Positions 32,990 through 41,449 of a stretch of 52,811 nt of DNA are shown piece after piece. The stretch's first letter is position 1. The number at the start of each line of letters is the position of its first letter. The position numbers were made by a program, and so were the translations under genes. The notes beneath the pieces were generated by a model. The model was not told where the DNA came from, made no database searches, and was given only the letters and a program-made list of their open reading frames with translations. This DNA comes from Ruminococcus sp. (GTDB taxonomy: Bacteria; Bacillota; Clostridia; Oscillospirales; Ruminococcaceae), in NCBI GenBank assembly GCA_017461395.1, contig JAFTYF010000014.1, positions 1 through 52,811 of the forward strand. The letters run 5' to 3'.

Positions 32990-34298
32990 CAGCGGCGACA
33001 GCATTGCCGCTCGTCCGCAGATGCAGGCTTTGCTTGCAGATGTTACCGAGGGCAGGTATGCGGGCGTGCTTGTAGTCGAGATAGAGCGTCTTGCGAGAGG
33101 TGATACCATAGATCAGGGTATCGTTGCTCAGGCTTTTCGTGACTCATCAACGAAGATAGTCACTCCGACGAAAACTTATGATCCCGATAACGAGTTCGAC
33201 GAAGAATATTTTGAGTTCTCGTTGTTTATGAGCCGCCGTGAGTACAAGACTATCAAGCGCCGTATGCAAGCCGGCAGACTTGCTTCCATTAAAGAAGGAA
33301 ATTACATAAGCACAACAGCTCCTTATGGTTACAGAAAAATCAATCCCGCGCCAAAGGTTCATACTCTTGAAATAATTCCGGAGGAAGCAGAAATCGTCAG
33401 GCTGATATACAAGCTTTATCTTGACGGTCACGGAGCGAAATACATTGCCAACGAGCTTAACCGTATGGGAATCAGTCCGCAGAAAAGTCAATTCTGGGAA
33501 TATCCAAGTATAAAAAAGATACTTGCAAATCCTCTGTATTGCGGAAAAGTTGGCTGGAAAACAAAATCAAACGGCGACACGCTGTACAAGGGGCTTCATG
33601 AGCCTATAGTCAGTGAGGAAACTTTTGATGCTGTTCAGAACAAGAAAAAAATAAATCCGGCGGCACAGCTCCACCCGAATGACACACTGCTGAATTACTA
33701 TCACAATGTCCTTTACTGTGCAAATTGCGGACATCAGCTGAGACGCAGAGTAATCGCAAACAGCGGTCACGAGTATATGCTCTGTACTCACAGAGAATGT
33801 CGTGGAAAGATAGTCAGCTCCACTATTGAGTCTGTTGACGAGGCTGCACTTTCTGCCTTCCGATATCGCATAAAACAGCTCGAAAAGCTGAAAAGAAGCG
33901 GTAATACAAAGCTGCAAAACGAACCCGACAAAAAAGCTCCGCTTATTGCAGAGCTTGAAAAGTCCAGACGACAGCTTTTAAGATTGTATGATCTTCTGGA
34001 GCAAGAGGTATATGACATAAATACTTTCCTTGAACGTTCCGGTATAGTCAACGAGAAGATACGTTCTCTTGAAGCTGCTATAGAAGAATTAGACAGCGAA
34101 CAGAAACTTCCGAAGCTTGCTCCTGATGAAGCTATAAGACGCCTTCAATATGTTATAGATAACTTTGCAGATTCAGATCCTGAAGAAAAAAACAGACTGC
34201 TGCAGACGGTTGTGAGAAAACTGTACTACAACAAAACTCAAAGAATGTGCAAAAATAAAACGGATTCAGATCTTACTCTGAGTGCGGATTTTTTATAA
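32835..34298 (+). CDS. Large serine recombinase of element 2
   Basis: A 487-residue large serine recombinase with AGGGGTGATACA before the ATG. Resolvase domain (1-150): MYLRKSRADVEAEARGEGET with the nucleophile Ser in RKS, VSGDSIAARPQMQALL, EIERLARGDTIDQG. Recombinase domain (about 160-270): APYGYRKINP, YLDGHGAKYIANELNRMGI, VGWKTKSNGDTLYKGLHEPI. Zinc ribbon (CANCGHQL...CTHREC, about 297-320) and coiled coil (about 340-420). It ends 29 bp from the right core of element 2, in the same orientation as the recombinase of element 1 relative to its site. Intact, so excision in trans or cis is possible. Confidence 0.95.
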   Translation: MKEYCMYLRKSRADVEAEARGEGETLSRHQNMLLELAKRQKLNIVKIYKEIVSGDSIAARPQMQALLADVTEGRYAGVLVVEIERLARGDTIDQGIVAQAFRDSSTKIVTPTKTYDPDNEFDEEYFEFSLFMSRREYKTIKRRMQAGRLASIKEGNYISTTAPYGYRKINPAPKVHTLEIIPEEAEIVRLIYKLYLDGHGAKYIANELNRMGISPQKSQFWEYPSIKKILANPLYCGKVGWKTKSNGDTLYKGLHEPIVSEETFDAVQNKKKINPAAQLHPNDTLLNYYHNVLYCANCGHQLRRRVIANSGHEYMLCTHRECRGKIVSSTIESVDEAALSAFRYRIKQLEKLKRSGNTKLQNEPDKKAPLIAELEKSRRQLLRLYDLLEQEVYDINTFLERSGIVNEKIRSLEAAIEELDSEQKLPKLAPDEAIRRLQYVIDNFADSDPEEKNRLLQTVVRKLYYNKTQRMCKNKTDSDLTLSADFL

Positions 34299-34303
34299 GG
34301 CAT

Positions 34304-34328
34304 ATGTACAACAAAGATATTATAATTT
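34304..34328. other. Right attachment site of element 2 (attR)
   Basis: Arm ATGTACAAC (34304-34312), then AAAGATATTA and the shared TAATTT (34323-34328; deduced core TT 34327-34328). To the right the sequence is cotJC codons 1-6. Confidence 0.8.
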
Positions 34329-34346
34329 TTTCTCATACTGCCACAT
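34320..34346 (-). pseudogene. cotJC: cotJC fragment 1 (start codon and codons 2-8)
   Basis: ATG at 34346 follows GGAAAGGAGATAATTT and lies three bases after the cotJB stop, the normal operon position. It reads MWQYEKKL, the typical CotJC start, then meets TAA (34322-34320) inside element 2. With element 2 removed it continues directly as QYPVNIKNPN at 23697. As found, only an eight-residue peptide can be made. Confidence 0.9.
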
Positions 34347-34349
34347 AAA

Positions 34350-34598
34350 TTATCTCCTTTCCCATGGCCAGGGATCGTCGATCCAAGACCAATGCTGATC
34401 GTCACTGCTTTGTTCGGGTGTTATCGGGCCGAACTGCGAGATATACTCATCGACAGCTTTTTTTCTCAGATCCTTGTATTTTTTGAAGAGTGCGAGTGCA
34501 CGGCGGCAGTTAGGGTGAGTATCAAGATAAAGATTAAGCTCTTTGAGAGCAAAATCGTACTCCTTGATTTTCTTCATGAGACGTGCTTTTTCATTCAT
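34350..34598 (-). CDS. cotJB: Spore coat protein CotJB
   Basis: An 82-residue helical protein with the CotJB core: LMKKIKEYDFALKELNLYLD, THPNCRRALALFKKYKDLRK, DEYISQFGPITPEQ, and a Trp-rich tail (HWSWIDDPWPWE). In spore formers CotJA, CotJB and CotJC are made together in the mother cell and enter the coat. Its ATG overlaps the cotJA stop (ATGA), and its stop overlaps the ribosome site of cotJC, so the operon is tightly coupled and the cotJC start is unambiguous. Confidence 0.92.
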   Translation of the reverse strand: MNEKARLMKKIKEYDFALKELNLYLDTHPNCRRALALFKKYKDLRKKAVDEYISQFGPITPEQSSDDQHWSWIDDPWPWERR

Positions 34599-34834
34599 TT
34601 GACGGCACCTCCTGTAAATGGAAGATCAAGTTCAGGAAAGAGGGTGCCTTTGCTGAGAGCCTCTGATTCATCATTGACCTGTCCCCACTGCTGAAAAGGC
34701 ACATACGCCATTGCGAGCGGAGTATTAACCGGAAAGCGGGATGTCTGTTCCGAGGGGAAATTATTTTTAGAAAATGAATCAGGACGGCTGCTGAATAACA
34801 TACCGTCAAAATCATCGTACATATTAAGATTCAT
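34595..34834 (-). CDS. cotJA: Spore coat associated protein CotJA
   Basis: A 79-residue protein; start at 34834 after AAAGGAGGAATTTC. The C-terminal half carries the CotJA signature PLAMAYVPFQQWGQVND, SKGTLFPELDLPFTG. The N-terminal half is Asn-, Ser- and Phe-rich and variable. First gene of cotJABC. The upstream leader holds the near-palindrome GTGTGATGAATTCTTCACAC (about 34876-34895, minus strand), a possible regulator site. I see no certain SigE or SigK promoter. Confidence 0.9.
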   Translation of the reverse strand: MNLNMYDDFDGMLFSSRPDSFSKNNFPSEQTSRFPVNTPLAMAYVPFQQWGQVNDESEALSKGTLFPELDLPFTGGAVK

Positions 34835-34937
34835 GAAATTCCTCCTTTCATTGGAAGCTGCATTTGCAGTGAAGTGTGAAGAATTCATCACACATTTTAT
34901 ATTATTCTTCGGTGAAGGAAAACGTTACATCCGGACA

Positions 34938-34965
34938 GAAAAAGGCTCCCATGAAAGGGAGCCTT
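34938..34965 (-). terminator. Terminator of the large GH9 gene
   Basis: AAGGCTCCC (34942-34950) pairs with GGGAGCCTT (34957-34965); on the minus strand TTTTT follows. It separates the GH9 gene from cotJA downstream. Confidence 0.88.
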
Positions 34966-34978
34966 CTGTTGTTTGAGG

Positions 34979-37900
34979 TTATGTGAGATCAGCAAGTCCG
35001 AGAAGATACTGCTGTATTTTAAGAGCGTCCTTGTTTGTAAGACCGCTGCCGGGCTCGTCAACGTCTCCGTTTTTCTTTGCCTGTTCTGTAAGCGGGAATT
35101 CATCAGGATTTCCAAGATTCTGGAGGATAATAACAGCGTCATTCAGAAGAACCTGATCGTCACCAGTTACATCGCCGGGAGTGCCTTCCGGTACAGGAGT
35201 GCTTCCAGCCTCATCCTGAAGGAATGAAACTACCCAAGCAAGTGAAGCATTCCACTGGAGTGAAGCTTCATTTACAGACCATGCTTCGATGGAGTCGATA
35301 TAGCATCTCTGGGAAACATTGTCGGCGTTTCCGAATACAAATCCTCTTAACTGCATAGCATAATCTGAAATTTCTGTGCTTGGACCACCCACAAGAATAC
35401 CGTCGGGAGCCAATGGATAATTGCTGTCAAGCTCGTTAATCCAGTACTTATGAGTAGGATTTTTTGCACTGTATGAGCCATATCCTGTGATATATGAGAA
35501 TGAAAGCGGATTGTTTCCGAGGATATAGTCCATAGCCTGTACAACGCCGTTTATATACTTTCTGTCATAAGTGATATCATAAGCATAAGCCATAACAATT
35601 GCGTTTGTAGTGCTCATTCCGTTGGAGCCATAACGATAGCCTGTTGAGTAGTCATATACATCAAGATTGGCGATTGGATCATAATATCCGGGACCGTCAT
35701 ACTTATAGGGAATACCATAACCCTGTTCATCTTCACAATTGAGATAATCATCAGCAGCTTCAAGTATGGAGTTATTTATTTGTTTTACCTCATCCTCAGA
35801 GAGAAGCTCAGGGTGAAGTGCAAGTGAAAGAGAACCAGCAGAAGCTGACATGGTCCAGTTAAATGAAGTGAATTCGCCATCTATGCTTTCACCGCTTACA
35901 AGCCTTGCAAACACAGTATAAGCATAGGGGGTTTTTGAAAGTTCTTTTTTGTAATAAGAAGCGAGTGATGTTTCATTCATTTCAGAAGCAGATACAAAGA
36001 TTTCACAGGCTGCCCAGTATGCGTCATCCAGAACATCGTCATCGTGGTATGCTGCACCGCCTTTTGCTTGGTATTCCGGTGCATAGAAGGATGTCTCATT
36101 GATTTCTTCCTTACGGCAATTTATATAATAATCAGGATGCTCTGTCATGGTATGATCATAATCATACCAGTGTTTCAGATATGCATTGTATGCATCAACA
36201 GCTGATTCAAGATATATTTCAGCTTTTTGCTGGTCATAAGGTGCCCAGAGTCTAGCTGCCTGTGCTGCTGCTGCTGCATAGCTGAGAGTAGCAGCAAACG
36301 TCGGAGGCTTGATGATTCTTGAATCTGTTGTATCGCTGATATAGTCAAAAGGAGTTTCGGCGAGCTTGAAAGACTTATAATCCTGAAGCTTGTGGTAGTA
36401 AAGACCTTCAAACTTGCCCCATGTAGGATCATCATTGGTAACTTTCATTTTAGCCATCCAGTCGATCTCGTATGCAGCTTCTTCGAGGATATCAGGAATC
36501 TTATTTCCGGTTTCAGGGACTACGATTGTACCGGAACCGTCATCAAACTTTCCTTCATAACAGTCATTGAGAATAGCTCTTTCGTACATATTCTGGAGAG
36601 TCCATGCTGACATACCGCCGTTAACCATGGACTTCATGTAATTACCTGCATCATACCAGCCGCCGCTTGCTTCGATCTTGGATGAAGCGTATGTTTCAGA
36701 AGCTTCTGTGTCTTCCTGATAATTGTTGTACCATACCTTCTGAACGTAAGCTGTGTCGATTTCGTGAGTTGCCTTGTGTGCAAGCTTTGAAGCATCGCCG
36801 GAAGTAATGTATTTTTCTTCGATAGCCATACCAGAACGGTTCTGATAGAAATAGTTCAGAGCGTCAGTAAGCATATTGTGAGAATCAGCTGAGTAGATAT
36901 CGCCGGCGATACGGAAGGGGAATGATCTCCATTTTTCGCCCTTGATACGGAGATAATATTCACCGGTATCTGTATAATCACTGAAATCAAGCTTGCATAC
37001 GTTATCGCCGGAATCCTTATCCGTGAATACTTTGCTGGAAAGATTTTCATAAACGACCTTGCCTGTATTAACGTCAACAAGCTCGAATTCGTAGTAATTC
37101 TGTGTAAGTTCAATTCTTGAAGCCTTATTGAGTATATCACCATAGTTGTCGCCGAAGGTTGCGATCTTGGCATATCTCGGGAAGTAACCAAGCTGATTTA
37201 CGGAGATATAATTTAATGTTTCGCCGTCAGCGATGAGATCGGGATTAGTTTTAGCGGCATAGTCACGGCTTGTATAGCCATAAGAAGGATCTCCTGTATA
37301 TCCGCACGGAGAATCGGTTGAATCTTCGGGACAAGACTCGCAGATAATCGACAGATTATCGAAATACAGCTTATCGCCTGCCTTGGCATTTCCGCTGTAG
37401 CCGTTGCTGTCCTCAGCGTAATGGAATGACCATTCAGCATTTTCGATATCCTCTGTAGGAGTGAAGACGCCTTCAAAGGTCTGATATTCTGTAGTCAGCT
37501 TGGTATCCTTACCCCACTGACCGTCCATATCAGGTCCCATTTCCATTTTATCTTTATTGAGGACAAAATAGAATTTGTCGCCGGCGGTATCGGTTATCTG
37601 ACTGCAAAGATCCATACCGTCTCTGGAAGACTTGGCGTCAAAGCTTACCTTATAAGTGTGACCTTTTTTGAAGTTGAGCTTCTGGTGTCTGAACTGGAGA
37701 TCCCATTTAGAATTTGTTTCGCCTCTTCCTTCGAAAATGGTGATAATAAATTGACCTTCATCAATGCTGAAATCCTGCTTTGCCGGACTTGCTGTAACAA
37801 TGTTCCATGGAACTGCGTTGTAATCAAATCGGGTATCTACGATAGGAAGTCCGTATTTAACCTGAGGAACCTCATCATCAGGAGTTTCTCCTTTGTATCC

Positions 37901-38578
37901 GCACATAGGATCATATGATTCATCGTAACAGGTTTCGCAGACGATAGACATATCATCGAACCAGATTTCATCGCCAGCCTGAGCGTTTCCGCCATAAGTA
38001 TTGCCGTTTGCATACTGGAAAACCCATACAGCGTCAGTAATATCGCCCGTAGGAATAAAAGTTCCCTCAAAAGTCTGATATTCAGTAGTAAGCTTAGCTA
38101 CCTTTCCCCATTTTCCGCCGTTAGAAGTGTTGTCTGAACCGTCATGCTTATGAGCTCCCATTGTCATATTATTGTTATCGCCGTCGAGGACAAAATAATC
38201 ATATACACCATTGATATTAGAGATCCTTGAGCAAAGCTCAAGACCATCCCTGCTGGCTTTAGCCTTGAAGCTTATCTTATAGATGTGATTAGCCTTGAAG
38301 TTGAGATGTTTGAGTTTTGTCTGAAGATCCCAATTTTCTTTATCAAGACCTGTTCCCTCCTCAATAAGAAGATGAAGTGCACCATCCTCAATTGAAGAAA
38401 CCTGATGTGCCGGTGCTGATTCTAAAGACTGCCATGGCAGTGCAGATTCGTCAAATTTTGAGTCAATGATTGTGTGTTCAGCATAAGTACTCATTGGCAC
38501 AAAATTTGCGGCAGTTGGTGCTATCATTGCAGCAGCCATAAGGCTTGCAGCGATAGACTTTGGAATTTTTTTGTTCAT
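34979..38578 (-). CDS. GH9 family protein with two CBM4-like modules, Ig-like domain and dockerin
   Basis: A 1199-residue secreted cellulosomal protein; start at 38578 after GGGGAGGGTTC. Signal peptide, then two similar carbohydrate-binding modules (about 35-205 and 240-400, each with NWDLQ/KWDLQ, LTTEYQTFEG, GDEIWFDDMSI/GDKLYFDNLSI), an Ig-like CelD_N domain (about 455-555, ISVNQLGYFPRYAKIA), the GH9 domain (about 565-1130) and a dockerin (GDVTGDDQVLLNDAVIILQN, then SGLTNKDALKIQQYLL). The acid Glu is present (VNEASLQWNA, Glu1104), but the base motif DAGD reads DAGN (Asn646) and the usual HHR region reads THKYW. It may be weak, altered or inactive as a hydrolase. Confidence 0.93.
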   Translation of the reverse strand: MNKKIPKSIAASLMAAAMIAPTAANFVPMSTYAEHTIIDSKFDESALPWQSLESAPAHQVSSIEDGALHLLIEEGTGLDKENWDLQTKLKHLNFKANHIYKISFKAKASRDGLELCSRISNINGVYDYFVLDGDNNNMTMGAHKHDGSDNTSNGGKWGKVAKLTTEYQTFEGTFIPTGDITDAVWVFQYANGNTYGGNAQAGDEIWFDDMSIVCETCYDESYDPMCGYKGETPDDEVPQVKYGLPIVDTRFDYNAVPWNIVTASPAKQDFSIDEGQFIITIFEGRGETNSKWDLQFRHQKLNFKKGHTYKVSFDAKSSRDGMDLCSQITDTAGDKFYFVLNKDKMEMGPDMDGQWGKDTKLTTEYQTFEGVFTPTEDIENAEWSFHYAEDSNGYSGNAKAGDKLYFDNLSIICESCPEDSTDSPCGYTGDPSYGYTSRDYAAKTNPDLIADGETLNYISVNQLGYFPRYAKIATFGDNYGDILNKASRIELTQNYYEFELVDVNTGKVVYENLSSKVFTDKDSGDNVCKLDFSDYTDTGEYYLRIKGEKWRSFPFRIAGDIYSADSHNMLTDALNYFYQNRSGMAIEEKYITSGDASKLAHKATHEIDTAYVQKVWYNNYQEDTEASETYASSKIEASGGWYDAGNYMKSMVNGGMSAWTLQNMYERAILNDCYEGKFDDGSGTIVVPETGNKIPDILEEAAYEIDWMAKMKVTNDDPTWGKFEGLYYHKLQDYKSFKLAETPFDYISDTTDSRIIKPPTFAATLSYAAAAAQAARLWAPYDQQKAEIYLESAVDAYNAYLKHWYDYDHTMTEHPDYYINCRKEEINETSFYAPEYQAKGGAAYHDDDVLDDAYWAACEIFVSASEMNETSLASYYKKELSKTPYAYTVFARLVSGESIDGEFTSFNWTMSASAGSLSLALHPELLSEDEVKQINNSILEAADDYLNCEDEQGYGIPYKYDGPGYYDPIANLDVYDYSTGYRYGSNGMSTTNAIVMAYAYDITYDRKYINGVVQAMDYILGNNPLSFSYITGYGSYSAKNPTHKYWINELDSNYPLAPDGILVGGPSTEISDYAMQLRGFVFGNADNVSQRCYIDSIEAWSVNEASLQWNASLAWVVSFLQDEAGSTPVPEGTPGDVTGDDQVLLNDAVIILQNLGNPDEFPLTEQAKKNGDVDEPGSGLTNKDALKIQQYLLGLADLT

Positions 38579-38639
38579 AATGAACCCTCCCCATATATAT
38601 TTAGATTCAATACAGGAGCAAAATTGCCTCTGCAATAAT

Positions 38640-38668
38640 ATTATAGCACATTTTACATAAAATGTAAA
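38640..38668 (-). promoter_or_regulatory. Promoter with palindrome for the large GH9 gene
   Basis: Minus strand TTTACA (38668-38663), 17-bp spacer, TATAAT (38645-38640). The -35 is part of the inverted repeat TTTACAT-TTT-ATGTAAA (38652-38668), a likely operator. Confidence 0.8.
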
Positions 38669-38900
38669 TATATTTTTGTGGTTTTTATATATTTTTTTTA
38701 ATATTTTTTATATAATGGTATTATAGTTTCATAACGTATTCATGTGATTTCGGTGTGAATATGCAAAATGCCCTTTAAACGGAGCTTTTTTGTTCCTTTT
38801 TTATAAGAAGCTCCAAAAGTTTGTTTTTGTTCTTTACTTTACGGCAATGTTATGTTATCATTGTAAAGTAGGAATATTATTTCACAAGGAGAAGTATATT
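38669..38900. other. Divergent intergenic region of GH9 and ABC transporter genes
   Basis: Very AT-rich; no gene. The sequence TTTACGGCAATGTTATGTTATCATTGTAAAG holds a loose inverted repeat CTTTAC...GTAAAG (about 38833-38871) upstream of the transporter ribosome site. No clean promoter was identified for the transporter. Confidence 0.35.
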
Positions 38901-39725
38901 ATGAAAAAATCTGTATTTACACGTTTTCTCGCAGCAGCCGCTGCACTTTCAATGATTGCTGTATCAGCTGGATGCGGTAAGGAAAATTCATCTGAGTCAT
39001 CAAAGGAAGACAACTCACTTCAGGAAGTTCTTGACAGCGGAAAGTTCGTGCTCGGTCTTGACGCTACCTTCAAGCCCATGGGTTATACAGATGAAAATGA
39101 CGAGATCGTAGGCTTTGATATTGATGTTGCTGAGGAAGTATGCGAAAGAATGGGCGTTGATCTCGTAAAACAGCCTATCAACTGGGATACTAAGGAAGAA
39201 GATCTTGACGCAGGAAGAATCGACTGCATCTGGAACGGTATGTCCGTTAATCCTTCAAGAGCAGAGGCAATGAATCTTTCTGATCCTTATATGAAGAACG
39301 CAATGGTTTTCGTAGTTCCTGCTGACAGCGATGCAAAGGAAATGAGCGATCTCGCTGACGCTTCTATCGGTGTACAGAACGGCTCAACTGCACAGACTAT
39401 CCTCGAAGGAAGCGAAATCGGAAGCAGTTGTTCAATTCAGGCTATGGCTACAAATATTGAGGCTCTCCAACAGATGGAATTCGGTTTCGTAGATGCTGTA
39501 TTCCTTGATTCAGTTGTTGCAGAGTATGAGATCAATTCAAGCGGCAAGGATTACGTTATTCTTCCTGACGGTCTTGAAGAAGAAGAATATGCTATCGGTT
39601 TCCGCAAGAATGATCAGAAGCTCAGAGACGAGGTTCAGAAAATACTCGGCGAGATGAAGGCTGACGGAACTCTTGGCGAAATTTCAACTGATTGGTTTGG
39701 AAGCGATATCACTACAGTTAAGTAA
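38901..39725 (+). CDS. Amino-acid ABC transporter, substrate-binding lipoprotein
   Basis: A 274-residue protein, start at 38901 after AAGGAGAAG. The signal sequence ends in the lipobox-like SAGC (Cys about 22). The rest is a family 3 solute-binding protein: GKFVLGLDATFKPMGYTDEN, GFDIDVAEEVCERMGVDL, WNGMSVNPSRAEAMNLSDPY (the Arg that binds the amino acid carboxyl), IGVQNGSTAQTIL. It captures polar amino acids, probably cystine or glutamine-type, at the cell surface and delivers them to the permease. It heads an operon with permease and ATPase. Confidence 0.93.
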   Translation: MKKSVFTRFLAAAAALSMIAVSAGCGKENSSESSKEDNSLQEVLDSGKFVLGLDATFKPMGYTDENDEIVGFDIDVAEEVCERMGVDLVKQPINWDTKEEDLDAGRIDCIWNGMSVNPSRAEAMNLSDPYMKNAMVFVVPADSDAKEMSDLADASIGVQNGSTAQTILEGSEIGSSCSIQAMATNIEALQQMEFGFVDAVFLDSVVAEYEINSSGKDYVILPDGLEEEEYAIGFRKNDQKLRDEVQKILGEMKADGTLGEISTDWFGSDITTVK

Positions 39726-39813
39726 TATTGTAAATATTCATTAAAAAGCTCAAAGGCTTATGCTGTTTGAGCTTTTTATGCACTTAATAATTTGTTCACT
39801 AGGAGAAACATAT

Positions 39814-40518
39814 ATGACAGGCGAAGAAATACTTAAAGTTGTTGAAATACTTTCAGAGTACATTGTACCTACCCTGAGGATTTTCGGATTTACTCTGCTT
39901 TATGCTATACCTCTCGGAATGATCGTTGCATTGCTTAAGATGTGTAAGATTAAACCGATTTCGTGGCTGACCAATCTCTACATCCTTATTATGAGAGGTA
40001 CTCCGCTTATGCTGCAGATAATTGTAGCATTTTATGCGATACCGATGCTCAGATTGCAGGAAAATATGCCGTCTTTTATTCAGGGCATTCTCGAAAATAT
40101 TAATATAAAAGACGATAATTATATGTTCAATGCCATTCTTGTGGCATTTGTGCTGAATTACGCTGCCTACTTTGCAGAAATATTCAGAGGCGGTATAGAA
40201 TCCATTCCCAAAGGACAGTATGAAGCCGCTGCTGCCCTGAGCTTCACAAAGCCGCAGACTTTTTTCAGGATCATTCTTCCTCAGGTAATCAAAAGAGTAG
40301 TGCCTGCAAGCTCAAATGAAATTATCACGCTTATCAAGGATACTTCGCTTGCAAACGTTGTTGCCTATGCTGAGATCACCCTCAAAGCCAAGCAGCAGAT
40401 GCAGAATTACAGCTCGCTTACTCCGCTGTTTATAGCAGGTGCCTTTTATTTCGTACTGGCTATGATTCTGACCGTAATTACATCGGTCATTGAGAAAAAG
40501 CTCGATTACTATAAATAA
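39814..40518 (+). CDS. Amino-acid ABC transporter, permease
   Basis: A 234-residue membrane protein; start at 39814 after CTAGGAGAAACAT rather than the upstream frame start. Five or so membrane helices and the HisM/GlnP-type signature: LLYAIPLGMIVALLKM, ILIMRGTPLMLQIIVAFYAI, and the EAA loop EAAAALSFTKPQTFFRIILP QV that contacts the ATPase, followed by TLIKDTSLANVVAYAEIT. It forms the channel with the binding protein upstream and the ATPase 14 bp downstream. Confidence 0.94.
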   Translation: MTGEEILKVVEILSEYIVPTLRIFGFTLLYAIPLGMIVALLKMCKIKPISWLTNLYILIMRGTPLMLQIIVAFYAIPMLRLQENMPSFIQGILENINIKDDNYMFNAILVAFVLNYAAYFAEIFRGGIESIPKGQYEAAAALSFTKPQTFFRIILPQVIKRVVPASSNEIITLIKDTSLANVVAYAEITLKAKQQMQNYSSLTPLFIAGAFYFVLAMILTVITSVIEKKLDYYK

Positions 40519-40532
40519 GGAGGAATTCTGTT

Positions 40533-41297
40533 ATGGCTATGCTTGAAGTAAAAAATCTTTCCAAGAGTTTTGGACAGCTCAATGTTCTCAAGGATATTTC
40601 CTTCAACGTTGAAAAGGGCGATGTTGTTGCGGTAATAGGTCCCTCCGGAAGCGGAAAATCCACACTTCTACGCTGTATCAATCAGCTTGAAAAAGCAAGC
40701 GGCGGTGAAATAAAAATATGCGGCATGGATATGCTTGTTAAGAATGAAAAGGGTAAGACAGTTTATGCTGAATCAAAGACGCTCCGTGATATAAGGCTGA
40801 AAATTGGTCTGGTATTCCAGAATTTTAATCTGTTTCCGCATTTCAGCGTTCTTAGAAATATAACTGAGGCTCCGGTGAGAGTTCTTAAACAGAGCAAGGC
40901 TGACGCTGAGAAAAAAGCTATGGAACTTCTGAAAAAAATGGGACTTGCCGACAAAGCAAAGTCTTATCCGTGCGAACTTTCAGGCGGACAGCAGCAGCGT
41001 GTTTCAATTGCAAGAGCGCTTGCTCTTAATCCGGAAATGCTTTTTTTTGACGAACCGACATCTGCTCTGGATCCTGAATTGACAGGGGAGATACTCAAGG
41101 TTATCAGAGAACTTGCTTCTGACGGAATGACTATGGTTATTGTTACACATGAAATGGCATTTGCCCGTGATGTTGCAGATCACGTTATTTTCATGGAGGG
41201 CGGCGTTATCGTTGAGGAAGGTTCTCCGGAACAGCTCTTCGGAAATACTGCAAATGAACGTACAAAGCAGTTCCTCCAGAGATATAACGAGGGATAA
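40533..41297 (+). CDS. Amino-acid ABC transporter, ATP-binding protein
   Basis: A 254-residue ABC ATPase of the GlnQ/HisP type. Walker A GPSGSGKST (about 36-44), Q-loop LVFQNFNLFPHF, signature LSGGQQQRVSIARAL, Walker B MLFFDEPTSALDPE and the H-loop VTHEM are all complete. AAGGAGGAATTCTGTT precedes the ATG. It powers amino-acid uptake with the two genes before it. A terminator follows at 41311. Confidence 0.96.
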   Translation: MAMLEVKNLSKSFGQLNVLKDISFNVEKGDVVAVIGPSGSGKSTLLRCINQLEKASGGEIKICGMDMLVKNEKGKTVYAESKTLRDIRLKIGLVFQNFNLFPHFSVLRNITEAPVRVLKQSKADAEKKAMELLKKMGLADKAKSYPCELSGGQQQRVSIARALALNPEMLFFDEPTSALDPELTGEILKVIRELASDGMTMVIVTHEMAFARDVADHVIFMEGGVIVEEGSPEQLFGNTANERTKQFLQRYNEG

Positions 41298-41310
41298 ATT
41301 GAATATAATT

Positions 41311-41345
41311 AAGGCAGTATCGCATCAGTGGTACTGCCTTTTTTA
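41311..41345 (+). terminator. Terminator of the amino-acid transporter operon
   Basis: AAGGCAGTA (41311-41319) pairs with TACTGCCTT (41332-41340), then TTTT. Confidence 0.85.
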
Positions 41346-41367
41346 TGGGTAAAGCTTTCCGGATAAA

Positions 41368-41404
41368 AGAAAAATCCCTGAAAGCGCATAACGCAGTCAG
41401 GGAT
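41368..41404 (-). terminator. Terminator of the HU/DUF6465 genes
   Basis: ATCCCTGA (41374-41381) pairs with TCAGGGAT (41397-41404); on the minus strand a T-rich run (TTTTTC) follows. Confidence 0.8.
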
Positions 41405-41449
41405 AAGAGTTATTGTGCCTGAGGTGGCATAATTTATAATCAAAAATGA

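Larger units (their letters stand above)
23700..34328 (+). mobile_element. Element 2: 10.6-kb serine-recombinase element in cotJC
   Basis: Bounded by TAATTT repeats within cotJC codons 6-9. Contents: a frameshifted small gene, a dockerin/LRR surface protein, gene remnants, a small conserved protein, a TetR-hydrolase pair, a decayed C39-type peptidase, a decayed RibD-type gene, an XRE-UDP-glucose dehydrogenase fusion, a chimeric recombinase/membrane frame and an intact large serine recombinase whose stop is 29 bp from the right core. The many remnants suggest an old element or one built by accretion. Its recombinase is from a different subfamily than that of element 1. Excision is predicted to join cotJC fragments 1 and 2 in frame. 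Confidence 0.85.
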
